Origin: Olsenella sp. KGMB02461
GTDB taxonomy: Bacteria > Actinomycetota > Coriobacteriia > Coriobacteriales > Atopobiaceae
Direction: 5' to 3'
Assembly: GCF_012584445.1 (NCBI RefSeq)
Contig: NZ_JABAHI010000008.1
Location: 1,364,001 to 1,428,000 of the forward strand
DNA length: 64,000 nucleotides
In this document: piece after piece, positions 56,907 to 64,000 of the stretch
How the letters are laid out: every line of letters begins with the position of its first letter
Position numbering within the stretch: the stretch's first letter is position 1
Program-made: the position numbers and the translations under genes
Notes under the pieces: model-generated
The model's input: only the letters and a program-made list of their open reading frames with translations
Database searches by the model: none
What the model was told of the DNA's origin: nothing

Positions 56907-57209
56907 GCGCACTCTCTCCTTGCCGAGAAGCCTCAACCCTTCAGATCAGGGGCTTTTGGGTGGAGCGGCAGCTTAAGTGGGCGTGGGGACGCCCCCAGCG
57001 TGAAGGCACGGAACGATACGGGCTTCTCGGCAACAAGGTGTGCCGAGAAGCCCGTTTTGCATGGAGATGGGGCGTGGGGGAATAAGGCGGCGCTTCTTGG
57101 ATCTTAGGGATTCCCGCTGCTTTATGGGGATTTGTGGCAGGGAGTGTGGCTGGGGGCCTATGGGTTTAACGTAGGTTGGTTAGTGTAGATGTGTCTTAGA
57201 GGGGGTCTC
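56907..57209. other. GtrA downstream region
   Basis: About 300 bases with a single 13-bp word (56921-56933, one mismatch), then the terminator made by two exact copies (57018-57059), then the upstream region of the next small gene. Nothing else seen. Confidence 0.6.
57018..57059 (+). terminator. Terminator formed by two exact copies of the 13-bp word
   Basis: 15-bp perfect stem with an 8-base loop: reverse copy 57020-57032, forward copy 57041-57053, then TTTT. The clearest inverted pair in the window. Confidence 0.93.
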
Positions 57210-57629
57210 ATGATCAGCCCAGAGCTCGATGAGCTCTCCTGCAACCTCATCGGCGAAGCGCTGGATGTGCTGGCTGCAGGGGATCTCTTGGGAGTGGCGG
57301 CCTCGGTGCTTGATGACCAGGGCAACCGTGTGACCTGCGCCTTCGAAGACGACGGCGAGGAAGTGTGCCTAGAGGCAGCCCACAGGTGGGTGCAAGACCT
57401 GGCCTCGGGCGCCCGCACTGAGCCGCAGTTGGGAACCCCTGTGTGCTATGCCATTTGCTACTCCGGCGCCGTAGACACCGGCGACGGCTTTGCCGATGCG
57501 CTCATGTGCGAATTTGGGGATAAAGACCCTGGGCCTGATTATTCGGCGTTTCTGCTGGTGCAGGGTACCGGTGAGAACTTTGCCTGGACCGACCCCGCAC
57601 CGGCGGGCGAGCTGCCCAGCCTACTTTAG
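57210..57629 (+). CDS. Conserved-looking hypothetical acidic protein
   Basis: 139 residues from ATG 57210 (AGAGGGGG upstream). Acidic, compact, with regular alternation of hydrophobic and charged residues, no signal peptide or membrane helix. It contains three Cys in the middle ([22 protein letters not shown] and [10 protein letters not shown]). No family recognised. It precedes typA by 84 bases on the same strand and may share its transcript. Confidence 0.7.
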   Translation: MISPELDELSCNLIGEALDVLAAGDLLGVAASVLDDQGNRVTCAFEDDGEEVCLEAAHRWVQDLASGARTEPQLGTPVCYAICYSGAVDTGDGFADALMCEFGDKDPGPDYSAFLLVQGTGENFAWTDPAPAGELPSLL

Positions 57630-57713
57630 CAACAGGCTGCGCCTTCGCGCAGATCGGTGGCCCGTCTTCTGGGCCTGCCTTGAGTTTTCCGCTCCATCAT
57701 GAAAGTGAGTCCT

Positions 57714-59558
57714 ATGCTGCAAGAGAACCTGCGAAACGTTGCCATCATCGCCCACGTCGACCATGGCAAGACCACGCTGGTGGACAAGCTGCTGCGCGCA
57801 ACCGATGCCTTCAGGGCAAACCAGCAGGTAGAAGATCGTATCCTCGACTCCAATGACCAGGAGCGCGAGCGCGGCATCACCATTTTGGCTAAAAACATCT
57901 CCATCGAGTACAAGGGCGTGAAGATCAACGTCATCGACACCCCGGGCCACGCAGACTTTGGCGGCGAGGTGGAGCGCGTGCTGCGCATGGCAGACTCGGC
58001 GCTGCTGTTGGTGGACGCCTTCGAGGGGCCCATGCCTCAGACCCGCTTCGTGCTGCGCCATGCCATCGACGCAGGCCTGGCCATCATGATCGTGGTGAAC
58101 AAGATCGACCGCCCGGGAGCTCGCCCCGAGGAGGTGGTCAACGACTCCCTGGACCTCATGATGGATCTGGGCGCCACCGACGAGCAGCTGGAATTCGCCA
58201 TGGAGCACGTGGTCTATGCCAGCGCCGTGAACGGCTTCGCCCGCCTGGACCCGTCGGACGACAACGACGACATGTACCCCCTGCTGGACATGATCGTGGA
58301 CTGTTTGCCGGCCCCCGACTGCGACCCTGACGGCCCGCTGGCCATGCAGTGCGTCACCGTGGACCACTCCAGCTACGTGGGCCGCATCGGCATCGGCCGC
58401 GTCTACTCGGGCACCATCCATGCCGGCGAGCAGATCCTGGTGGTCAAAAACGACGGCAGCCGCGCCATGGCCTGCGCCAAGCAGCTCTTCACCTTCGACT
58501 ATCTGGGCCGCACCGAGTGCCAAGAGATCAAAGCCGGCGACATCGGCGCGGTGGTGGGCATCGACCACACCGACATCGGCGACGTCTACACCAACCCGGA
58601 CAACCCCGTGGAGCTGGATCCCATCGAGATCGACCCTCCCACCCTGGCCGTGGTCTTCGAAGCCTCCACCTCGCCTTTGGTAGGCCGTGAGGGCGACATC
58701 GTGGGCGGCCGCCAGCTCAAAGAGCGCCTCATGCGCGAGGCCGAGAACAACGTCACCATGCGCATCGAGGAACTGGGCGACAAGACCGGCATCGAAGTGG
58801 CCGGCCGCGGCATACTGCACCTTTCCGTCCTCATGGAGGCCATGCGCCGCGAAGGCTTCGAGTTCCAGGTGGGCCGCCCCCGCGTGCTCTTCAAGGAGGA
58901 CGAGCATGGCCACCGCCTAGAGCCCGTCGAGCTGGCCGTGGTGGAGACCCCCAACGAGTACTCCGGCAAGGTCATCGAGGTCTTTGGCGATGCCGGCGGC
59001 ACCATGACCAACATGCAGTCCGGCGAGACCCACACGCACCTGGAGTTCAAGATCCCCACCCGAGGCATCATGGGCCTCAAGAACCGCATCTTGAACGTCA
59101 CCCACGGCGAGGGCATCTTCTACCACACCTTCTCTGAGTACGGCCCCTACGCAGGCGAGCTGGGCCAGCGCAACAACGGCGCCATGATCTCCATGGCTAC
59201 CGAGAAGGCCGTGGCCTACGCCCTTGGCACCCTTCAGGAGCGCGGCACCATGTTTGTGGGGCCGGGCGACGAATGCTATGAGGGCATGCTGGTAGGCGAG
59301 CGCTCCAAGCCCGGCGACATGGTGGTCAACGTGGCGCGCACCAAATCTTTGGGCAACCAGCGCTCCTCCACCGCCGACATCGCCGTCCAGCTCACCCCTC
59401 CCCGCACCTTCTCCCTGGAAGAGGCGTTGGAATACATCATGGACGACGAGCTGGTGGAGATCACCCCCAAGAGCATCCGCATGCGCAAGCGCATCCTGGA
59501 CACCATCGAGCGCAAGAAGGACAACGTGCGCCGCGGCCGCGTGAACAAGCTCAACTAA
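57714..59558 (+). CDS. typA: Ribosome-associated GTPase TypA/BipA
   Basis: 614 residues from ATG 57714; the ATG at 57699 has no ribosome binding site. Translational GTPase: G1 [10 protein letters not shown]2/switch [12 protein letters not shown]3 [15 protein letters not shown]4 NKIDRPGA. The elongation-factor-like domains follow, then the TypA-specific C-terminal domain ([23 protein letters not shown]). Binds 70S ribosomes under stress or low temperature and aids 50S assembly. Followed by a bidirectional terminator. Confidence 0.96.
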   Translation: MLQENLRNVAIIAHVDHGKTTLVDKLLRATDAFRANQQVEDRILDSNDQERERGITILAKNISIEYKGVKINVIDTPGHADFGGEVERVLRMADSALLLVDAFEGPMPQTRFVLRHAIDAGLAIMIVVNKIDRPGARPEEVVNDSLDLMMDLGATDEQLEFAMEHVVYASAVNGFARLDPSDDNDDMYPLLDMIVDCLPAPDCDPDGPLAMQCVTVDHSSYVGRIGIGRVYSGTIHAGEQILVVKNDGSRAMACAKQLFTFDYLGRTECQEIKAGDIGAVVGIDHTDIGDVYTNPDNPVELDPIEIDPPTLAVVFEASTSPLVGREGDIVGGRQLKERLMREAENNVTMRIEELGDKTGIEVAGRGILHLSVLMEAMRREGFEFQVGRPRVLFKEDEHGHRLEPVELAVVETPNEYSGKVIEVFGDAGGTMTNMQSGETHTHLEFKIPTRGIMGLKNRILNVTHGEGIFYHTFSEYGPYAGELGQRNNGAMISMATEKAVAYALGTLQERGTMFVGPGDECYEGMLVGERSKPGDMVVNVARTKSLGNQRSSTADIAVQLTPPRTFSLEEALEYIMDDELVEITPKSIRMRKRILDTIERKKDNVRRGRVNKLN

Positions 59559-59629
59559 GGGCACGCTGCGTAGCGCGGCACGCAACGCGGCGAGCTTCGC
59601 TGTCGCAGCTGCGTATAACGCTTGCAAGC

Positions 59630-59663
59630 AAAAAGGGCGCCGACTTCGGTCGACGCCCTTTTT
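59630..59663. terminator. Bidirectional terminator between typA and lhr
   Basis: Stem AAAAAGGGCG/CGCCCTTTTT with an inner CGAC-TTCG-GTCG cap (59630-59663), a TTCG tetraloop and T-runs in both directions. Confidence 0.93.
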
Positions 59664-59706
59664 GCATCTCTTGGGTATGAGGGAACGAGAGCAGCCCGCA
59701 GTGGGT

Positions 59707-59719
59707 GGGCTTCTCGGCA
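59707..59719 (-). repeat. TGCCGAGAARCCC word (after typA)
   Basis: Exact reverse copy in intergenic DNA. Confidence 0.85.
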
Positions 59720-59789
59720 GGGTTGGGATGGCATGGAGTCACAACGCGGTCTCGTGCAACGGGCGGCGGCCCGTGATCTCGCTGGCATA

Positions 59790-60390
59790 AGTTACACCTA
59801 ATAGGCAGAATTTCTGCCACAAAGCCCCTCTAGTAGGCAGATTGGGGGCAAATCTGCCTATTTCCTGCCACTTCTGGCAGGAAATACACCTAATAGGTGC
59901 CGGTTGAGATGGTTTTGGCACAAGAGATCATTAGGCAACGGCATAGCTGCCACAAGATGCCGCTAGACGATGGATTTGGCCCAAATCCATCGTCTAGCGG
60001 GCGCTTCTGCCAAGATCGCCATCGTCTAGTGGGACTTCATGCCAAACGACGTCAGGTGCCTGCTGGCACGAGACGCAGGTAGGGCATGGAAAAGTTGGCA
60101 GAAGTCCCCGATAGGGCATGGATTTCGCCAAAATCCATGCCCTAGAAGCTTCTCATGCCAAGATTGCCATACCCTAATGAACTCTCGTGCCAAAGAGCTG
60201 CCAGACAACCCAGATTGGCAGGTCTGCGACCGCAAAAGCCTGCCAATCTAGGCTTCATGGCCCTGGGCGCAGCTAAACTGCGGGATCACAGAGGGTAGAT
60301 TGGCAGACTGTCGGCTCAATAATCCTGCCAATCAACCTAGCTTGGCAGTTTGCTCTGCCAGACGCTCCAAGTTGGCAGACCTGCCGTTGC
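59790..60390. repeat. Cluster of nested hairpins with TTGGCA elements
   Basis: At least five strong inverted repeats: 59833-59860 (TAGGCAGATT arms), 59962-59998 (16-bp arms, CTAGACGATGGATTT), 60111-60143 (TAGGGCATGGATTT arms), 60212-60249 (AGATTGGCAGG arms) and 60298-60333. Three share a GATT(T)-loop-AAATC centre, while the outer word differs in each. In the second and third hairpins the outer word is repeated again outside the hairpin. TTGGCA or its complement occurs 13 times between 59915 and 60377. Confidence 0.8.
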
Positions 60391-60414
60391 GCCGCTCGCC
60401 CATGCGCTCCGTGC

Positions 60415-60427
60415 TGCCGAGAAACCC
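60415..60427 (+). repeat. TGCCGAGAARCCC word (downstream of lhr)
   Basis: Exact forward copy, 20 bases from the lhr stop. Confidence 0.85.
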
Positions 60428-60446
60428 CGCCATCCCGGGCCGCGAG

Positions 60447-63400
60447 CTAGAGCGGGTCGGGATAGAAGCGCATGCCGGAGGGGGTGCGCACAAATCCGAT
60501 GCTCGCCAGCACGCGCGTCCAGCGGGTTTTGAGAACCGGATGGTCGTTGACCTGCTCTACCTCGATCTTTTGGGTGGCCCAGGAGAGGCCTTGGCGCAGG
60601 GCGGCAGCTTTCTCGGCAGCCAGCAGCGCTTGGATGGCGTGGGCTGCCAGGGCATCATCGCTGCTGGTCGTGGTGGCGGCGGGCGATGGTGCAGCGGTGT
60701 CCACCTGCTCATCGTCCTCAGCTGACATATAGACATATATAGATTTAAGATGCGCACTGGCATAGAGCACCGGGGCGCCGTCGGCGAAGACGCAGTGGGC
60801 GTCAGCCCGGCGGGTGGGCTTCTCGGCACTTGCAGGCCAGGGGAAGAGGGCACCCAGGGGCTGAGCGGGATCGGTGGCGGATAAAACCCGCAGCTCAGGG
60901 GCAGCGTCAGGGGTGGAGAGCGGTGCCGGTGGGGCGTCGGTGGCGCCGACATCAGCGGCGGGAGACGCGGGGACGGCGGGGGCGGGTTTCTCGGCAGCAG
61001 AAGCGCGTAGGGCCTCTACAAAGTCGGGGGTGGCGTACTGCAGCGGGCCCAGGCCGTCCACAAACTGGCCGCGCCAGAGGGTCCCGGTGTCTTCCAGCGC
61101 GCGAAGGGCCGGGTAGATCTGGCTGAGGCCGCCGGGGATGGCGGCGGCGCGGGCCACCTCGGGGGTGAGGACCCCGTAGCGGTCCAACGCGGATTGCACC
61201 AGAGCCAGGGCGCGCTCGGTGTCGGTAGCCTCGGCGGCTTGGGCGAGGGACCAGTGGCCGGAAAGCGCCGTGTCCACGGGAACCGAGGCGGGTCGGGGCG
61301 CCCGCGAGACAGAAGCGCGGCCGTAGCGGGAGCGGGATCGGCGGCGGACGGGAGCGGCTTTGGTCGCTTTGGCGGGCTGGGCAATCGTGCGGACTGGTCC
61401 AAAGGAGTCCACCAGCACCAATCCTCCCCACAGGTAATCCTCCAGCTGGGCTTGGATGTCCGCCGAGCTCGGAGCCGCTTCGTCGCGGCCTGCCGCAACG
61501 GTGGCGCAGGCCTCCTTCAATGCCGAGAAGGACCAGCCGCCTCCCTTGGACATCGCTTGCCAAAGGGGGTTGTCGGCGGCACTGGCGGCAAGATCGTCGG
61601 CGCGCTGGGGCGGAGTGGGAGTTGCATAACGCGTTGCGGCGTCTGCGTCGTCCGAGGCATCCGGGCCAGTGGCTGCTGCCTCGGCGGCCAGCGGCAGCGG
61701 GGCGAAGGGGGAGTCGGTGGGAAAGAATGCCACCTGGTAGCTGGGCTTTTGAGCGGCGTCCAGCGTGCGGCGGCCCTGCCACACCACCTCGCCGGAGGCC
61801 AGAAGCTCGTTCAGCAGCGCAGGCTTGTAGCCGGGCACGCGGGCGGGAAAGACCGCCTGCTCCCAGGCGCCGGCCTCGAGCCATACCCCCTCGTAAAGCG
61901 CGATGGCGCTGGCCAGCAGGTCCAGAGGATCTACCTGGTCATGAGCGTCTTGGGCCGGGATCTCCTGAAGGCGCCAGAGGCTCTCCAGATAGGTGCCCAT
62001 GCCCACGGGCTCCATTGCCTCATGAGCGGCGGCCAGCGAGCGTTTGCGCAACCGTTTGAACACTGCGGCAGAGACCCACTGGCGAGGTTCTTCCAGCTCA
62101 TCGATGCCAAAGTCGCCGCGCAGCAGGCGGTCTTGGGCGCTTAGGCGCTCCAGGGCATCGGCTACGGGCTCTGCGCCAAGTCCCAGCGACGCTGCGGCTG
62201 CCTGGGTGCTAAAGGGCCCATGGCATCCGGCGTAGCGAGCCACCAGAGCGTCCAAGAAGCGGCCGGGTTTCTGAGCGGTCGCCGCAGAGGTAGACAGGCC
62301 GGCTTGCGAGAGCAAGGGTTTCTCGGCAGGGTTGGCATCAAAGCTCGAGGCCGCAGGCGACAGCGGGAGCCCCACCAAAGCATCAAGCTCCTGAGCTGCG
62401 GGTTTATCGGCAGCGAGGGCAGCCGGGGGTGCGGCAGGCGCCCAGGAAGGCACAGGAAGGCCCAGCACCTGGTGGAGGGCCTGGCCGTCGGTGGCGGCGA
62501 TCCAGCAGGGTTGGCCGGCGACGGCGCCCTGGAAGACCTGCTTCTCCTGGGCCAGTTGGGCAAGCCAGGCGTCTGCTGCATTTGCAGGGTCGCAGCGCCG
62601 GGCGATCTCATCGAGCCTGAGCGGTCCCAAGGCCCGCAGCAGGCGGGCGAGGCCGGTGGGGCTTGTGGCCTTATGTCCAGAGGCGAGCCACTGGAGCTGG
62701 GCTTCCAGTTGGCGCAGGACGGCGGGGTCTATGAGGCTGGAAAGGTCGGGGGAGCCCAGAAGGTCGGCCAGCAGGGCAGGATCTATGGAGAGCAGGGCGG
62801 CGGAGCGCTCGGCCTGGGGTTTGTCGGCATCGTAGAGGTGCTCCATGACGTAGCCAAAGAGCAGGTTTCCAGCGAAGGGCGACGGCGTGGTGGTGGCCAC
62901 CTGGGTGATGGCCACCTGCTTGGAGCGCAGCTGGCCCATGAGGTGGGCCAGGCCGTCCAAATCGTAGACGTCCTGGAGGCACTCGCGCAGCGCCTCCAGC
63001 ACCATGGGAAAGCCCTCCAGCTGCCGCGCCTGCTCCAGGAGCTGGGAGGCTTGCAGCCGCTGAGCCCACAGCGGCGCCCGCTTGCCAAAGGCGCTGGGGC
63101 GCATGAGAAGGGCGCGGGCGGCGCATTCGCGAAAGCGTGCCGCAAAAAGCGAGGTAGAGGCCACTTTGCGCTGTACGGCCGCGCGCAGCTCCTCCTCTTC
63201 GAAGATGAAGGTCTCCGGTCCAGGCACCTCGCCCGCAGTGGGCGAAAGCCGCAGCAGAATGCCGTCGTCTGCGGCCATGGCCTCGGGGTCGTAGCCCCAA
63301 AGGCGCTCGATGCGATCGGCCACCGCCAGCGCCCAGGGAGCGTGGACCGCCCGGCCAAAGGGGGAGTGCAGCAGCAGCCGAGTGTCTCCCACCTCGTCTT

Positions 63401-64000
63401 CCACCAGCTCTATGACCAGCGACTGCCCGCTGGGAATCACGCCGGTGGCCGCCCGTTGGCGAGCCAGCACCTGCCCCAGGCTCCCAATGGCGTCGGCCTC
63501 CATCCCGCATTGGGCGAGGCGAGCCCTAAAACCCTCATCGAACTCCGCGCCCTCGAGCGCCGCTGACGCCGCCGCCAAGAACTCCCCCTTGCGCCGTCCG
63601 TCCTCGTAGGGCCTGCCAGGTCCTTCCCCATGCCAAAAGGGCAGCCGAGAAGCCCGTGCCTTTGCAGGCTTCACCAGCACGCGGTCGTTGGAAATCTCGG
63701 TAATGCGCCAGGTGGTGGTTCCAAGAGTGATGACGTCTCCCACCCGGCTCTCATGGACCATCTCCTCGTCCAGCTCGCCCACGCGCCGGCGCCCTTGGCG
63801 CCCCTGCGCCTCGTGGGTGAACACCGGGTAGAGGCCTCGATCCGGGATGGTGCCGGCGCTGGAGATGGCCATGCGTCCTGAGACCGGCAGGGGAGTGAGC
63901 AGGTCTTCTGCCTGGTCCCATACCAGCCGAGGGGCAAAGCTTTCCAGGTCGTCGGTGGCAAAGGCGCCCGCCAACATGGCCAGCACCCGGTCGAAGGCTT
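60447..64000 (-). CDS. lhr: Lhr-type ATP-dependent helicase, C-terminal part (cut by right window edge)
   Basis: At least 1184 codons, open through the right edge; an ATG at 63986 is internal. The visible part begins after the helicase core with the winged-helix/beta-barrel region of Lhr (IPDRGLYPVFTHEA, VGELDEEMVHESRVGD, ITLGTTTWRITEISNDRVLV). The large Lhr C-terminal region follows (FGKRAPLWAQRLQASQLLEQARQ, FPMVLEALRECLQDVYDLDGL, YAGCHGPFSTQAAAASLG). Lhr is a large 3'-5' DNA helicase of superfamily 2 active in repair. The C-terminal third has several Ala/Pro linkers, and these hold three exact repeat copies as AEKP (60816, 60984, 62317) plus ADKP variants (62400, 62817). Confidence 0.88.
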   Translation of the reverse strand, partial: AFDRVLAMLAGAFATDDLESFAPRLVWDQAEDLLTPLPVSGRMAISSAGTIPDRGLYPVFTHEAQGRQGRRRVGELDEEMVHESRVGDVITLGTTTWRITEISNDRVLVKPAKARASRLPFWHGEGPGRPYEDGRRKGEFLAAASAALEGAEFDEGFRARLAQCGMEADAIGSLGQVLARQRAATGVIPSGQSLVIELVEDEVGDTRLLLHSPFGRAVHAPWALAVADRIERLWGYDPEAMAADDGILLRLSPTAGEVPGPETFIFEEEELRAAVQRKVASTSLFAARFRECAARALLMRPSAFGKRAPLWAQRLQASQLLEQARQLEGFPMVLEALRECLQDVYDLDGLAHLMGQLRSKQVAITQVATTTPSPFAGNLLFGYVMEHLYDADKPQAERSAALLSIDPALLADLLGSPDLSSLIDPAVLRQLEAQLQWLASGHKATSPTGLARLLRALGPLRLDEIARRCDPANAADAWLAQLAQEKQVFQGAVAGQPCWIAATDGQALHQVLGLPVPSWAPAAPPAALAADKPAAQELDALVGLPLSPAASSFDANPAEKPLLSQAGLSTSAATAQKPGRFLDALVARYAGCHGPFSTQAAAASLGLGAEPVADALERLSAQDRLLRGDFGIDELEEPRQWVSAAVFKRLRKRSLAAAHEAMEPVGMGTYLESLWRLQEIPAQDAHDQVDPLDLLASAIALYEGVWLEAGAWEQAVFPARVPGYKPALLNELLASGEVVWQGRRTLDAAQKPSYQVAFFPTDSPFAPLPLAAEAAATGPDASDDADAATRYATPTPPQRADDLAASAADNPLWQAMSKGGGWSFSALKEACATVAAGRDEAAPSSADIQAQLEDYLWGGLVLVDSFGPVRTIAQPAKATKAAPVRRRSRSRYGRASVSRAPRPASVPVDTALSGHWSLAQAAEATDTERALALVQSALDRYGVLTPEVARAAAIPGGLSQIYPALRALEDTGTLWRGQFVDGLGPLQYATPDFVEALRASAAEKPAPAVPASPAADVGATDAPPAPLSTPDAAPELRVLSATDPAQPLGALFPWPASAEKPTRRADAHCVFADGAPVLYASAHLKSIYVYMSAEDDEQVDTAAPSPAATTTSSDDALAAHAIQALLAAEKAAALRQGLSWATQKIEVEQVNDHPVLKTRWTRVLASIGFVRTPSGMRFYPDPL
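60816..60828 (-). repeat. TGCCGAGAARCCC word (in lhr)
   Basis: Exact copy read in frame as AEKP on the lhr strand. Confidence 0.85.
60984..60996 (-). repeat. TGCCGAGAARCCC word (in lhr)
   Basis: Exact copy read in frame as AEKP, in a Pro/Ala linker. Confidence 0.85.
62317..62329 (-). repeat. TGCCGAGAARCCC word (in lhr)
   Basis: Exact copy read in frame as AEKP, in a linker before the YAGCHGPFS region. Confidence 0.85.

Larger units (their letters stand above)
59664..60446. other. Hairpin-rich intergenic region between convergent typA and lhr
   Basis: About 780 bases without a credible gene; short ORFs here are side products of inverted repeats. It holds two exact 13-bp words and a dense hairpin cluster (separate entry). 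Confidence 0.7.

Noticed and set aside
59897-60251. Short ORFs on both strands in the hairpin cluster
   Set aside because: They arise from the inverted repeats and have no start signals or coding character.
59790-60390. CRISPR array or retron
   Set aside because: Repeats are inverted and varied, not uniform direct repeats with spacers; no cas genes and no reverse transcriptase in reach.

Overview
The window is a chromosomal replication-origin neighbourhood of a high-GC Gram-positive bacterium. The order rpmH-rnpA-yidD-yidC-jag-rsmG-parA-parB on the minus strand, facing dnaA-dnaN-recF-dciA-gyrB-gyrA on the plus strand, the short YidC, the Tat-type lipoproteins and the overall gene style suggest Coriobacteriia, perhaps an Olsenella/Atopobiaceae relative. 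That assignment is inference: there is no rRNA in the window.

Layout. 1-5.6 kb: the 5' part of a secreted surface-type protein cut by the left edge, two tandem glutaredoxin-like genes, and an unusual membrane M28-peptidase-like protein. 5.6-11.1 kb: a DnaQ-DinG exonuclease/helicase, D-Ala-D-Ala ligase and rlmN. 11.2-16.9 kb: the minus-strand half of the origin region, with two parS sites. 16.98-17.33 kb: origin candidate at the strand switch. 17.3-28.5 kb: a GHKL-ATPase/winged-helix protein, then dnaA to gyrA. 28.7-29.6 kb: a bifunctional-nuclease-family gene and tRNA-Ile/tRNA-Ala. 29.6-56.9 kb: a large accessory region of six family-3 glycoside hydrolases (GH3), three AgrC-like kinase/LytTR regulator pairs, a polar amino acid ABC transporter, a small lipoprotein and a GtrA protein. 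57.2-64 kb: a hypothetical gene, typA, a strange hairpin-rich intergenic stretch, and the C-terminal part of lhr cut by the right edge.

The accessory region has a repeated plan. Three times, a minus-strand LytTR regulator plus membrane histidine kinase sits back-to-back with a plus-strand Tat-lipoprotein GH3. A fourth GH3 lipoprotein, a domain-permuted membrane GH3 and a GH3 with a membrane-spanning tail follow. The likely reading is regulated breakdown of glycosides at the cell surface, but no substrate can be read from the sequence.

Two signals are not explained by genes. (1) A 13-bp word, TGCCGAGAARCCC, occurs 15 times exactly and at least 12 more times with one mismatch. It lies in intergenic DNA (often as inverted pairs that make terminators) and inside coding linkers, where it reads Ala-Glu-Lys-Pro. 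This is the behaviour of a DNA uptake sequence. (2) Between typA and lhr is a roughly 600-bp cluster of nested hairpins, each with its own private word but a shared TTGGCA element.
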